NCBI RefSeq assembly: GCF_928381505.1 | Contig: NZ_CAKMSJ010000008.1 | Span: 59,084 to 123,083 of the forward strand | From: Rothia endophytica | Lineage (GTDB): Bacteria > Actinomycetota > Actinomycetes > Actinomycetales > Micrococcaceae | Length of the DNA: 64,000 nucleotides | Direction: 5' to 3' | Shown: one piece after another, positions 1-9,127 of the stretch | Numbering within the stretch: position 1 is the first letter of the stretch | Layout of the letters: each line of letters opens with the position of its first letter | The notes under the pieces: model-generated | The model's database searches: none | What the model was told of the DNA's origin: nothing | What the model saw: only the letters and a program-made list of their open reading frames with translations | Translations under genes and position numbers: made by a program

Positions 1-1
1 G

Positions 2-775
2 GAAACCGATGTAACTGGGATAAGCCAGTCAATGAGCGTTGCCCCCGGTTCACCGGTGGCTCAGCAAGTGGAGCTAGGCGCTTTTGACCCTTCTGTAGTT
101 CCTCTGGACAACACGAATCTTGCCTACCGCGGTGCGGCGGCTGTCCTGGCTGAAGCTGGGCTGAGCCCTGATGACGTCTGCTTGAACCTGCACATCGAAA
201 AAGCGGTGCCCGTTGCCGGTGGTATGGGCGGAGGCTCTGCAGATGCTGCAGCGGCTATGAAAGCGATGAATTCTTACCTAGTGCAAACTGGCAGGCTTTC
301 ACAGGAGCTACCACACAACCGGTTGTTGCAACTCGCTGCTCCTCTTGGGGCAGACGTCCCCTTTGCCCTCCTAGGTGGGCTGGCTGTTGGGCAGGGCATC
401 GGTGACCGCCTCCAAGCTATTCCTTTACCTGTGGGCGTTGAGCCGCTTCATTTCGGTTTTGTGCCAGCGGTCTCTGGGCTCTCAACCCCTGAAGTTTTTC
501 GTGAGCTGGACGCTGGTCGGGCGAGCGGGCGTTACCCCGCGCCCGATGAAAACTTGGAGGTGCCGCAGCAACTTATTGCTACTCTGACATCACCGGCTCC
601 GCTGACCGAGCGCCTGCCTCTTATTTCTAGCCTTCTGCGCAACGATCTCGCTGCGCCCGCCCTCAATCTGCTGCCTGAAGTGGAGCAAACCCTGGCAGTG
701 ACAGCAGAAAACCCAGGTGTAACGGCATGTTTTGTATCAGGATCCGGCCCCACCGTCGCCTACATCTCACAGTGA
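2..775 (+). CDS. ispE: 4-diphosphocytidyl-2-C-methyl-D-erythritol kinase, 5' end outside window
   Basis: This is the GHMP-family kinase of the non-mevalonate isoprenoid pathway, which phosphorylates the 2-hydroxyl of CDP-methylerythritol in the cytosol. The glycine-rich ATP loop GGMGGGSADAA lies about 25% into the visible part. The C-terminal FVSGSGPTVAY is the GHMP C-domain glycine motif. The reading frame is open to base 2 with family-like residues (DVTGIS) ahead of the first ATG at 32, so the gene starts upstream of the window and 32 is not its real start. About 258 codons are visible, against a usual length near 300, so roughly 50 residues are missing. It is a housekeeping gene; the polysaccharide genes begin directly downstream. 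Confidence 0.93.
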   Translation, partial: ETDVTGISQSMSVAPGSPVAQQVELGAFDPSVVPLDNTNLAYRGAAAVLAEAGLSPDDVCLNLHIEKAVPVAGGMGGGSADAAAAMKAMNSYLVQTGRLSQELPHNRLLQLAAPLGADVPFALLGGLAVGQGIGDRLQAIPLPVGVEPLHFGFVPAVSGLSTPEVFRELDAGRASGRYPAPDENLEVPQQLIATLTSPAPLTERLPLISSLLRNDLAAPALNLLPEVEQTLAVTAENPGVTACFVSGSGPTVAYISQ

Positions 776-796
776 GTTAGCTGAAAGAACCTGCAG

Positions 797-819
797 TCTA
801 CCCCTGAGGCGTGGGTAGA
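797..819 (+). terminator. weak hairpin after ispE
   Basis: Seven-base arms TCTACCC and GGGTAGA flank a nine-base loop, 21 bases after the ispE stop. There is no strong T-run (only a short T-rich stretch further on), so termination is uncertain. Confidence 0.3.
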
Positions 820-863
820 ATAGGAGCTGTTCTTTTCAGATTGCAGTGACTGTGTAGGGAATT

Positions 864-2648
864 ATGCTCAGCAATATTCGCAACCTTTTTTATCTGGTTG
901 ATTTCCCGGTGAAAACCAAATTGGCGTTATCGGTGATCGGCGCCTTCATCGTTTCCCTGCTTGAAATATTTGGTGTAGCTGCAACCTATCCGCTCATCTT
1001 GCTGGTTTCAGGGCAAAGTATTGAAAACGGACCCCTAGCCACTCTTGCTCAGCTTCTGGGAACCACTGATAGGCAACGTCTGATTGCACTTACTGGAATA
1101 ATAGTTGTATCTGCATTTATCGGAAAATCATTGTTTACTATTGGCTTCCGATGGTGGCAAAGCGGTTTTGTCAACAAAATGGAACTGTCCGCAAGAGTCA
1201 ATCTGCTGGACCTTTACCTAGACTCTCCCTACCCGGACCACAAGAAACGGGAACTCTCCAAAATCCATACCAACCTCGTGACATCAATGGCTCAGGCCTA
1301 TCGAATGAGTATCTTTGGAGGGTTGAGCCTGCTGACAAACCTCATGACGATCACCCTCATGCTCGTCATTGTTTTCATTCTCTCACCACAGGTTGCCATT
1401 ATTGCTGTACCTATTTTTGGTGCCGTGGGGTATGCCATTCCCGCCCTTTCTAAAAGACAGCTAGAAAAAATTAGCCATCAGATCACAAAGGCTGATCAAA
1501 TCTCCTGGTTCTCATCAATGCCAGCTTTATCAGCTTTCCGAGAGATGCGATTGTTCTCCGTGGGAGATCAGTTTGTGCAGAAATATAAGCGCGGCGTTGA
1601 AATGAGCGCTAAGGCCCAACGCCAACAGGGTCTGGTCAACGAGCTACCTAAAAACATTATGGAAATCGTTTTTATTGTTAGTATTGCGTCCCTGGCAGTC
1701 TTTATGTTTTCTACCCGGGACCAAGCAGAAGCAATTGCAACTATGGGCGTTTTCAGCGTGGCCGCTGTACGTCTTATGCCCGCCATTAACTCAGCTATGG
1801 CCTCTCTTAACGTCGTAAGATCTGGGACTGCTGGTGTGCTCCTTCTCAACAGAGAAATTGAGTACTTCAAGGGTATTTCACGGTATTCAGCACTACCTTC
1901 TTCGAACACTGTTTTCACCGGCGATGTTGATGTTCAAGGGGTTAGCTTCCAATATGACCCGGCAGCTGAACCGGTCTTAAAGAATATCTCTATCTCAATT
2001 CCCGCAAACAAAACGGTAGCTTTTGTAGGGTCTAGCGGATCTGGAAAATCGACTCTGGTTGATATTATTTTGGGTATGCTCCCACCCACCCAGGGATCTG
2101 TCACCTGCGGCGGAATCCCTATTAGCGCTGACCTCAAGGCGTGGCAACAGCAACTGGGCGTCGTGCCGCAAAGTGTTTATGTGCTCCCAGGGAATCTCAA
2201 GGAGAACGTTGCTTTTGGTTTACCCGAGACTGACATCGATGATGCACAGGTAATCTCTGCTTTAGCTCATGCTGAGCTGAATGAACTAGTCGATATCCTA
2301 CCGAACGGCATTACAGAAGACTTAGGGCAGGACGGCGGCAGGTTATCTGGCGGGCAACGTCAGCGTTTGGGGATTGCCCGTGCGCTGTATCGCACCCCCA
2401 AATTACTGGTTTTAGATGAGGCTACATCAGCTCTAGATAATAAGACCGAGCATAAGATCACGCAGACTATTGAAGGTTTAGCTGGTGAAATGACGATCGT
2501 GATGGTGGCTCACCGACTGTCTACTATCAAAAAAGCAGACATTATTTACTATATGAAAAATGGTGAAGTGGTGAACCAGGGAAGCTTCGAGGAGCTTTCT
2601 GAGCTGAACCCTGAATTCAAAGAACTTGTAGAGCTAGGTAAACTCTAG
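864..2648 (+). CDS. ABC exporter with fused membrane and ATPase domains
   Basis: This is a half-transporter of the MsbA/PglK type. Residues 1-330 form a six-helix membrane domain and about 350-594 form the ATPase. The ATPase has Walker A GSSGSGKST near 389, the signature LSGGQRQRLGIARAL near 494, Walker B LLVLDEATSALD near 516 and the switch histidine in MVAHRLSTI near 550, so it looks catalytically intact. At 594 residues it has the usual length and would work as a homodimer. Glycosyltransferase genes follow on the same strand at 42 bases and beyond, so a lipid-linked glycan or glycolipid substrate is likely, as for PglK. That substrate is inferred from context; peptide or drug export cannot be excluded. 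Confidence 0.85.
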   Translation: MLSNIRNLFYLVDFPVKTKLALSVIGAFIVSLLEIFGVAATYPLILLVSGQSIENGPLATLAQLLGTTDRQRLIALTGIIVVSAFIGKSLFTIGFRWWQSGFVNKMELSARVNLLDLYLDSPYPDHKKRELSKIHTNLVTSMAQAYRMSIFGGLSLLTNLMTITLMLVIVFILSPQVAIIAVPIFGAVGYAIPALSKRQLEKISHQITKADQISWFSSMPALSAFREMRLFSVGDQFVQKYKRGVEMSAKAQRQQGLVNELPKNIMEIVFIVSIASLAVFMFSTRDQAEAIATMGVFSVAAVRLMPAINSAMASLNVVRSGTAGVLLLNREIEYFKGISRYSALPSSNTVFTGDVDVQGVSFQYDPAAEPVLKNISISIPANKTVAFVGSSGSGKSTLVDIILGMLPPTQGSVTCGGIPISADLKAWQQQLGVVPQSVYVLPGNLKENVAFGLPETDIDDAQVISALAHAELNELVDILPNGITEDLGQDGGRLSGGQRQRLGIARALYRTPKLLVLDEATSALDNKTEHKITQTIEGLAGEMTIVMVAHRLSTIKKADIIYYMKNGEVVNQGSFEELSELNPEFKELVELGKL

Positions 2649-2689
2649 GCCAGATTTTTTCTATGAGTAGATGCACGGGAAACTAGCGG

Positions 2690-3868
2690 ATGACGAATAA
2701 TAGGACAATCTATTTTTTAGTAGATGAATTTCCGAGGCTTGGTGGAGCTGAGACTGTGACGGACAGGTTGGCATCGGAGCTTACGGAAAGAGGTGAGCGT
2801 GTAGTTGTACTTGCCAAAACCTCCGGTATGAAGCTACCCAGGGAGGGCGCATACACAGTTGAATATTGGTCTCCTTTCTCTTTTGCTCTAAAGCAGCCGG
2901 TTCTTAGGAAAACTTCATTGAGGCAAGTTCCTCGTGGGCTTTTCCTGTTCGCTCTTAAGAAATCTGGTCTCCTTAATAAACTTGTTGATATTTCTGCAGC
3001 GATACTTATTAAGAAGAAGATTCGTCGGTGGAATTCTGCTGACATAGTCATATCTACTCGGGCAGATATTCTGCTGCAGTTAATATCTTCTCCTGCATTT
3101 AATATTAGGGATAAACCTCTGATAATTAATCAATTTCACACGTCCTTAAACCCTCTTGGTGAATATGGCGCCTTTGTCGAAGAGGCAAGGCGTTCTCTGA
3201 AAGTAATTGATGGTTTTACTGTGCTGAGCGAAAACTGCAGGAACAGTTTTATAAACGATTGGTGCATTCCTACTCTCGTTCTGGCTAATCCTAATGCGCC
3301 GCTCAACAAATTTTCTATTTCATCTTTTGAAAAGAGAATTGTTATAGCCGCTCGTTTAGTTGAGAGCAAGCAGGTGGATATTGCTATTAAGGCCTTTTCC
3401 CGTTTTGTCCAAGACCCGCTCTATGAAGATTGGTGCCTGGAAATCTTCGGTGATGGAAGTGAACGTCATGCTCTAGAAAGTATGGTCCAGAATTTAGGTT
3501 TGGGAAAATCAGTTTTTTTCAGAGGTCAAGCCAGAACGCCCGAGGAAATTTTTTCGAGGGCCAGCATTCATCTCATGACATCAAGATTTGAAGGGCGTGG
3601 AATGGTTATCCAAGAAGCTGCGTGTTTTGGAATACCAAGTATCGCTTTCGATGTAAGCGGTGGGACGCACGAATTGGTCAAGTCTTTGGACGGAGTTCTC
3701 GTTCAGCCAGGAGACGCCGAGCAGCTGCTATCTGAACTAAAGAAAATGGCGGTCAATAGACTCCGGCTCGAGCAAAATTCATTGCAGGTCAGGTCTAAGG
3801 CTAACCAATATGACCCATCAACAATAGTAGATACTTTTTTGCGGTGGGTTGAGGAAATTCGGCATTAG
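2690..3868 (+). CDS. GT4 glycosyltransferase, AT-rich
   Basis: A 392-residue GT-B fold retaining glycosyltransferase. The N-terminal VDEFPRLGGAETVTDRLA is the usual acceptor-side start of GT4 proteins. The C-terminal half has IVIAARLVESKQVD and the EX7E nucleotide-sugar motif in FEGRGMVIQEAACFGIPSI. The donor and acceptor are unknown. Three counted lines inside the gene (3001-3180) are 38% G+C, far below core genes such as glmU (60% in 10681-10740), which suggests recent acquisition. It probably forms one transcription unit with the ABC exporter upstream and the two glycosyltransferases downstream. Confidence 0.85.
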   Translation: MTNNRTIYFLVDEFPRLGGAETVTDRLASELTERGERVVVLAKTSGMKLPREGAYTVEYWSPFSFALKQPVLRKTSLRQVPRGLFLFALKKSGLLNKLVDISAAILIKKKIRRWNSADIVISTRADILLQLISSPAFNIRDKPLIINQFHTSLNPLGEYGAFVEEARRSLKVIDGFTVLSENCRNSFINDWCIPTLVLANPNAPLNKFSISSFEKRIVIAARLVESKQVDIAIKAFSRFVQDPLYEDWCLEIFGDGSERHALESMVQNLGLGKSVFFRGQARTPEEIFSRASIHLMTSRFEGRGMVIQEAACFGIPSIAFDVSGGTHELVKSLDGVLVQPGDAEQLLSELKKMAVNRLRLEQNSLQVRSKANQYDPSTIVDTFLRWVEEIRH

Positions 3869-3882
3869 GTTTCAAACGTTTT

Positions 3883-5103
3883 TTGGTAGCGTTTGATAGT
3901 GGAAAGGTGGAGAATCAAATTCGCGGACATTCAGTAGTTATTATTTCTAGTCAGGTACCTAAAATGGAACCCACCAGCGCCGGTGAGCGGTTGGTCGGTG
4001 AACTTTGTGAGGCCCTCAGTTCCCATGGGCACACCCCTCTGGTCATTGCCCCCCACCCCCGTAATGGTTTGGCCCAGCAGTACGCTGTCGCTCACCGTTT
4101 CCTTGATATGGATAAATTCAGCCGCATTCAAAAGTGGAGGGATCCGGTAGGTACCTGGACTCCTAACCTGGAATTCTTGCTTGCTGTGCGAAATGACTCC
4201 ATGGCCATGAAACTTCTGCAATCTGCAGAAATTATTGATATGCAGTGGTCGGTTAATATTATGCTTGCCCCTTGGCTTCGCCGGGTAAACCCCTCAGCAC
4301 GGCTCATTGGCACCTACCACGATATTAATGAACAGCGATTTAAACGCAGGTCTGCAGCTGAAACCAGCGCAACAAAAGCGCTGGTCTGGTCTGTGCAAGC
4401 CGAAATATCAGGGTGTTTCGATGCTGTTTCTGCTGGGTACCTTGATACGGCCGTAGTTCTTTCTGCTAAAGATGCAGGTTTGTTGAAAATCCGCCAAACG
4501 GACGTCGACAAGGTTGAGACTATCCTCCCTCCTGTTTATCTGGGTAACAGCGTCCCCCTAGCCCGAGTTGCACGTAGCAAGCATCTTCTCTTTGTGGGAA
4601 CCATGTACCGCTGGGAGAACCACCAGGCTGTCCAGTGGCTGATTGAAAAGGTTCTGCCTCTCGTCTGGCAAAAGGACCCCGAGGTTACGCTGAAGGTAGT
4701 AGGGGAGAGCCCCTCCACCGATCTCCTACGGTTAGGTCAAGATTCCCGCATAGAATTTACGGGGTTCTTGCAGGAAATAGAGCCCGCTTATGCCGAGGCA
4801 ACCGCAGTGGTTGCCCCCATCCAGCTGGGCAGCGGCGTCAAATTTAAAACTTTGGACGCTATTTTGCGTGCTGTTCCCGTCATTACCACAGTGGCCGGTT
4901 TCGAAGGTATCGCTCAGGTGAGCTGGGCATCAAAAATAGCTCACAACCCGCAGGAGTTTGCTCGTGCGATACTCGATGTGGTGGGTAACCCTGCAACCTA
5001 CCAGGCAAAAGCAGACGAGGTCTGCTTAGAAGCTCAGCGCATTTATTCACAGCAGAGCTACCGAGCGAGAATTGGGAAAATCTATGGCACGAATTATTCC
5101 TGA
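3883..5103 (+). CDS. GT4-like glycosyltransferase
   Basis: A 406-residue GT-B protein. The N-terminal part contains SAGERLVGELCEALSSHGH, and the C-terminal Rossmann half has HLLFVGTMYRWENHQAVQWL. The conserved SGVKFKTLDAILRAVPVI near residue 320 is typical of the Glyco_trans_1_4 group. The longest frame starts at a TTG (3883). A GTG at 3907 is an alternative, and neither has a convincing ribosome site, so the start is uncertain by up to eight codons. Base composition returns to normal compared with the AT-rich gene just upstream. Its specificity is unknown. The next gene overlaps its end by 20 bases, which suggests coupled translation. Confidence 0.82.
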   Translation: MVAFDSGKVENQIRGHSVVIISSQVPKMEPTSAGERLVGELCEALSSHGHTPLVIAPHPRNGLAQQYAVAHRFLDMDKFSRIQKWRDPVGTWTPNLEFLLAVRNDSMAMKLLQSAEIIDMQWSVNIMLAPWLRRVNPSARLIGTYHDINEQRFKRRSAAETSATKALVWSVQAEISGCFDAVSAGYLDTAVVLSAKDAGLLKIRQTDVDKVETILPPVYLGNSVPLARVARSKHLLFVGTMYRWENHQAVQWLIEKVLPLVWQKDPEVTLKVVGESPSTDLLRLGQDSRIEFTGFLQEIEPAYAEATAVVAPIQLGSGVKFKTLDAILRAVPVITTVAGFEGIAQVSWASKIAHNPQEFARAILDVVGNPATYQAKADEVCLEAQRIYSQQSYRARIGKIYGTNYS

Positions 5104-5992
5104 AGTTTCGGTGGTGATACCGGCTTATAACGCTGCCGACTTCATCAGAGAACAGCTTGATGCTCTATTATCTGGTACTTTTCTACCCGGTGAGATTGTT
5201 GTTTCTGATAATGGTTCTACCGACACCACTGCTAGTCTCGTGCAGTCCTATGGCGATTCTGTAGTCCCAGTAAGAGTGGTGGACTCATCATCGCGTCAAG
5301 GTGTTTCGTACGCGCGAAATAAGGGAGCTGAAGAAGCTAATGGTAAGAAACTGCTGATTTGTGATGCAGACGATGTGGTGGATTCGCGTTGGGTTGAGCA
5401 AATGTCTCTGCATCTTGATTCTTGCGACCTTGTCGGAAGTGGCTATCAACATCTTGTGAGGCAGGCCAATGGCGACTATACGTTAGGTCATCTTTTCATC
5501 CACCAGCCTGAGGTCTTTGATGGGAACCGGTATCTACTGGGAGGAACTATAGGATTCAGAAGGGATGTATTTGAGTCCCTCCATGGGTTTGATATGTCTT
5601 ACATAGGTGGGCATGACGAGGTTGATTTTTGTTTGAGAGCCTCTGCACACGGATATACTCAAGGTTGGATTCCAGAGCCTCTCATTCTTTACCGCCAACG
5701 TCCATCGCATAAGGGTCTGGCAAAGCAGTCCCGGAACTACGGGCGGACCTGGATACAACTGGCCCAGAACTTCTCACCTACTTACGACCATCACATCCCT
5801 TCCCTCAAGCTCATGATTCGTAAGGTAGTGCCCCAAGTACCTAGCGTGCTCTTGAAAAAGCAGATGAGCTGGGAAGAACTCAGGGGTTTCTACTGGAACG
5901 TGGGAAGACTTGAGGGCGTAATCAAGTACCGGGTGTTCAGGAGGACTCCGCAGCGCAATCTGCATAGCTCGGTACCTGATAGCCCTCGCTAA
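5084..5992 (+). CDS. GT2 glycosyltransferase
   Basis: A GT-A fold family 2 transferase of about 302 residues. It shows SVVIPAYNAADFI at the N-terminus, EIVVSDNGSTD, the metal-binding DADD motif in LLICDADDVVD, and GGHDEVDFCLRASAHGY as the acceptor-side ED-type motif. The in-frame TTG at 5072 would be a weaker start, so I take the ATG at 5084, which overlaps the previous gene by 20 bases. It resembles the GT2 protein at 22068 in motif order and length. It converges tail to tail with the minus-strand gene ending at 5989, and the two stop codons overlap by four bases. Confidence 0.87.
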   Translation: MARIIPEVSVVIPAYNAADFIREQLDALLSGTFLPGEIVVSDNGSTDTTASLVQSYGDSVVPVRVVDSSSRQGVSYARNKGAEEANGKKLLICDADDVVDSRWVEQMSLHLDSCDLVGSGYQHLVRQANGDYTLGHLFIHQPEVFDGNRYLLGGTIGFRRDVFESLHGFDMSYIGGHDEVDFCLRASAHGYTQGWIPEPLILYRQRPSHKGLAKQSRNYGRTWIQLAQNFSPTYDHHIPSLKLMIRKVVPQVPSVLLKKQMSWEELRGFYWNVGRLEGVIKYRVFRRTPQRNLHSSVPDSPR

Positions 5993-7029
5993 GAGGCTGC
6001 CGGAAGCCACCCTCGGTTGTGCAAAGACTGTTCTATACTTCTCCACATCGAGAGGTATGGAAAGTTCGCGTGGACATGCTCTGACGCCCGACGGCCCTTC
6101 TGCGCCGCTTCTTGAGGGTCTGCTAGTAATTGGTTGATACGCAGACTCCACGCTTCAGAATCACCCTGCGGATGGTAGTAGGCTACCTGATCGTCAAAGT
6201 AGTCTCTCATAGCAGCGGACTCGGTGAGGAGCAGAGCTGCTCCAGTGGCTGCCGCTTCGAGGGCAACAGTTTGCCCGGTAGGGTAGGCAAGCTCGACTGT
6301 TGGAATCGCTAAAATGGATGACTCATGCAAGACCTTAACGTACTCTTCGAAAGGCACCAGCCCATGGAAGATTATATTGCTGGGCAAATCGATTCCTGCA
6401 ACTAACTCGGGCCTGGTATAGAGGTGGATATCCGCCTTGATAGTCCGGGCTGCTTCAATCAGGGTTGCATAATCCCTGCCGCGATCAAACCCGACTGCTG
6501 ATATCAGCCCCGGCTTCTTCATATGTGGGCTGTAACTAAACAATTCTGGTGCAAATCCAAAATGTATAGCCTCTACCCGTTCCCGGGGAAATCCCGCATC
6601 GACTAGGATATCTACCTGATTCGAGCTCAAAACGAAGATAAGATCAACCGCCGAGTATTTTTTCACTAGTTCAGTGCGTTCCGAGGCTGATGCCTGCAGC
6701 AGCTCCTCAGCCAGCCAGCAAGAAATCATTGCTAGAGGCTTAGACGCATACGGGGGGATGTTTTTGCTTTTAAGCAGAGCAGGAAATTGAGCATGCTGTT
6801 CAAGAAAACATAGGACCGCCTCGCTCTTGACTACACGCGGTATAATCTGCAGAGCTTTGAGAATGGGGTAGCCAGCACGATGTTCAAGCACATCACGGAT
6901 TTTGATGAGGGGCTGTCGCTCAGCATCTGCACCATCGTAGACAGTGTGGCCTAGTTGGTTTCTGAGTAGGTTGACCCCGTACGGGCCTTGCTCTACGGTT
7001 CCTGAACAAAGGACTGAAATAGATGCCAT
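5989..7029 (-). CDS. GT4-type glycosyltransferase
   Basis: A 346-residue GT-B protein that opens with MASISVLCSGTVEQGPYG. The second half shows GLISAVGFDRGRDYATLIEAA and PTVELAYPTGQTVALEAAATGAALLLT, the nucleotide-sugar-binding region of family 4 proteins. The EX7E acidic pair is imperfect: the conserved E lies in VALEAAATG, with the upstream acid displaced. It stands alone on the minus strand between two plus-strand polysaccharide genes and the ABC-F gene, and is probably transcribed from the AT-rich 7030-7135 gap. The sugar is unknown. Confidence 0.8.
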   Translation of the reverse strand: MASISVLCSGTVEQGPYGVNLLRNQLGHTVYDGADAERQPLIKIRDVLEHRAGYPILKALQIIPRVVKSEAVLCFLEQHAQFPALLKSKNIPPYASKPLAMISCWLAEELLQASASERTELVKKYSAVDLIFVLSSNQVDILVDAGFPRERVEAIHFGFAPELFSYSPHMKKPGLISAVGFDRGRDYATLIEAARTIKADIHLYTRPELVAGIDLPSNIIFHGLVPFEEYVKVLHESSILAIPTVELAYPTGQTVALEAAATGAALLLTESAAMRDYFDDQVAYYHPQGDSEAWSLRINQLLADPQEAAQKGRRASEHVHANFPYLSMWRSIEQSLHNRGWLPAAS

Positions 7030-7135
7030 TGATAAAACAACCCTTTCGCAAATATTTTACTTATTATTTTGCGCGAATAATTGTGAATAATGAGCCGTAG
7101 CGTTTTGTCTTATGTGACACTTTCTCTATCAGATT

Positions 7136-8956
7136 TTATGAGACCAGATCGCTGAGCTCCATCCAGCGCATCTCTAATTCTTCAATCTCGTCCTGCAGAC
7201 TCTGCTGCTGGGCGCCAAGATCTGCAAGACCTGTGTAGTCACTTTGGTCGTGCGCCACCATCTTTTCAGCCAGGGCATTTTTCTGGTCAGCTAGTTTGGC
7301 TAACTTGCGGTCAATCTGGTTGATTTCTTTTTGGGCTGCTCTTACTTCTGCTCCGCTCACCTTAGGCTCGGCAACAGCGTCCTGTTTTCCTAATGGAGAT
7401 GAATCAACCGCGGCGCTGGATGGTGCAGATGCTGTTTGTGTAGATAGTTGCAGGTACTGGTCGACACCGCCGGGCAGGTGGCTGAAGGTACCATTCACCA
7501 GTGCGTATTGCTGGTCGGTCACGCGCTCCATTAGGTAGCGGTCGTGGGAGACCACCAGAAGAGTCCCTGGCCAGGTGTCCAGAAGATCTTCCATGGCTGC
7601 CAGCATATCCGTGTCAAGGTCATTGGAGGGCTCATCCAAGATCAGCACGTTGGGTTCATCGAGCAAAATAAGGAGCAGCTGCAGACGTCGCTTCTGGCCA
7701 CCTGACAGGTCTTTGACGGGAGTAGATAGCTGCGCTGAGGTGAAGCCTAAGCGCTCCAACAACTGCCCGGGAGTCATTTCTTTCCCGCCGGTTACATACG
7801 TTGTACGTTTGCGGCCAATGACATCTGAGACCCGGTCGTTTTCGATGTCTTTTAGCTCATCGAGCTGCTGAGTAAGGGTGGCTACCTTAACAGTCTTGCC
7901 GTGCTTAACTCTGCCGGTGCTGGGCTGGACGGAGCCCGTGACGAGACCCAGAAGCGTCGACTTACCGGCGCCATTAACGCCCATAATACCGGTGCGTTCA
8001 CCGGGTGCTATGCGCCAGGTAATTTTCTTGAGCACCTCTTTGGAAGAACCCGGGTGCTGGGCATCCGGGTAGCTGACTGAGACATCCTCGATATCAACGA
8101 CGTCCTTACCCAAGCGTGAAACCGCCATTTGTGATAGTTCAACCTTGTTGCGTACCGGGGGAACATCAGCAATTAGACTATTAGCGGCATCAATGCGGAA
8201 TTTAGGCTTGGATGTACGGGCGGGTGCGCCACGGCGTAGCCAGGCCAGTTCCTTACGCATGAGGTTCTGACGCTTAGCTTCAATGGTTGCTGCTTGACGG
8301 TCACGCTCAACACGCTGCAGGATGTAGGCGGCGTAGCCTCCCTCGAAGGGTTCAACGATGCCGTCGTGTACTTCCCAGGTGGCGGTGCAGATTTCATCGA
8401 GGAACCAGCGGTCGTGGGTGACGGTGAGCAACCCGCCAGCGTTTTTGGGCCAGCGGTTCTTCAAATGCTGGGCAAGCCAGGTGATAGCTTCAACATCAAG
8501 GTGGTTGGTGGGTTCATCAAGCATGAGGACGTCCCACTCGCCAGCTAGCAAGGCGGCTAGAGCTACTCTGCGGCGCTGGCCGCCGGAGAGTGAACCAATA
8601 GGGGCGTTCCAGTTGAGGTCTGAGACCAGGCCGGCAATCACGTCGCGCACTTTGGCGTCGGAGGCCCACTCGTATTCGGGGGTATCGCCCACAATCGTTT
8701 GACCCACGGTGAGGTCATCATTGAGGACGTCTGCTTGGTCTAGGTAGCCGATGCGGGTCCCTGAACGAACAGTTACCTTTCCTGAGTCAGGCTCGAGCCT
8801 CCCCCCTAAAAGTGAGAGCAGGGTTGATTTGCCGTCGCCATTACGACCTACGATGCCGATTCGGTCACCTTCGTTAAGCCCTATGGTTACACCCTCAAAA
8901 ACAGTACGGGTGGGGAATTCGATGTGCAGCTCTTCGCCGCCTAATAAATGTGCCAC
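7136..8956 (-). CDS. ABC-F family ATPase (Uup/EttA-like)
   Basis: A soluble protein with two ATPase domains and no membrane segments, which marks the ABC-F class that acts on ribosomes. Domain 1 has Walker A GRNGDGKST at 37-45, signature LSGGQRRR at 123-130 and Walker B VLMLDEPTNHLD near 143. Domain 2 has GVNGAGKST near 330, signature LSGGQKRRLQL and LILDEPSNDLD. The last 85 residues are charged and helical, a likely coiled coil as in Uup, with MRWMELSDLVS at the end. It probably relieves ribosome stalling. The class also includes antibiotic-resistance proteins, but nothing here points to that. It is divergent from the phosphatase gene at 9128. Confidence 0.88.
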   Translation of the reverse strand: MAHLLGGEELHIEFPTRTVFEGVTIGLNEGDRIGIVGRNGDGKSTLLSLLGGRLEPDSGKVTVRSGTRIGYLDQADVLNDDLTVGQTIVGDTPEYEWASDAKVRDVIAGLVSDLNWNAPIGSLSGGQRRRVALAALLAGEWDVLMLDEPTNHLDVEAITWLAQHLKNRWPKNAGGLLTVTHDRWFLDEICTATWEVHDGIVEPFEGGYAAYILQRVERDRQAATIEAKRQNLMRKELAWLRRGAPARTSKPKFRIDAANSLIADVPPVRNKVELSQMAVSRLGKDVVDIEDVSVSYPDAQHPGSSKEVLKKITWRIAPGERTGIMGVNGAGKSTLLGLVTGSVQPSTGRVKHGKTVKVATLTQQLDELKDIENDRVSDVIGRKRTTYVTGGKEMTPGQLLERLGFTSAQLSTPVKDLSGGQKRRLQLLLILLDEPNVLILDEPSNDLDTDMLAAMEDLLDTWPGTLLVVSHDRYLMERVTDQQYALVNGTFSHLPGGVDQYLQLSTQTASAPSSAAVDSSPLGKQDAVAEPKVSGAEVRAAQKEINQIDRKLAKLADQKNALAEKMVAHDQSDYTGLADLGAQQQSLQDEIEELEMRWMELSDLVS

Positions 8957-9027
8957 CTCTCTAGGCTACAGGCACCTCGGTGGTTCTGCCCTAGAAAAGT
9001 ATGTATCTGCAGGCAGAGACCGTTCTT

Positions 9028-9044
9028 ACATCTTGTGAAGATGT
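9028..9044. promoter_or_regulatory. perfect 7-3-7 palindrome in a divergent promoter region
   Basis: ACATCTT-GTG-AAGATGT lies in the 171-base gap between the ABC-F gene (minus) and the phosphatase gene (plus), 25 bases upstream of a TAAAAT box at 9069-9074 that could be the -10 of the phosphatase gene. It could be an operator; no T-run follows. Confidence 0.35.
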
Positions 9045-9127
9045 GAGGTGCTCTACTCCCTAGGCAGGTAAAATTATGGCGGGTAAGGCACAGCCCCACC
9101 TAACGGGACCATAATGAGCGGAGCGCC

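Noticed and set aside
864..2648. ABC exporter as an antibiotic- or peptide-exporter
   Set aside because: No peptidase C39 domain or biosynthetic genes; the glycosyltransferase neighbours favour a glycan substrate.
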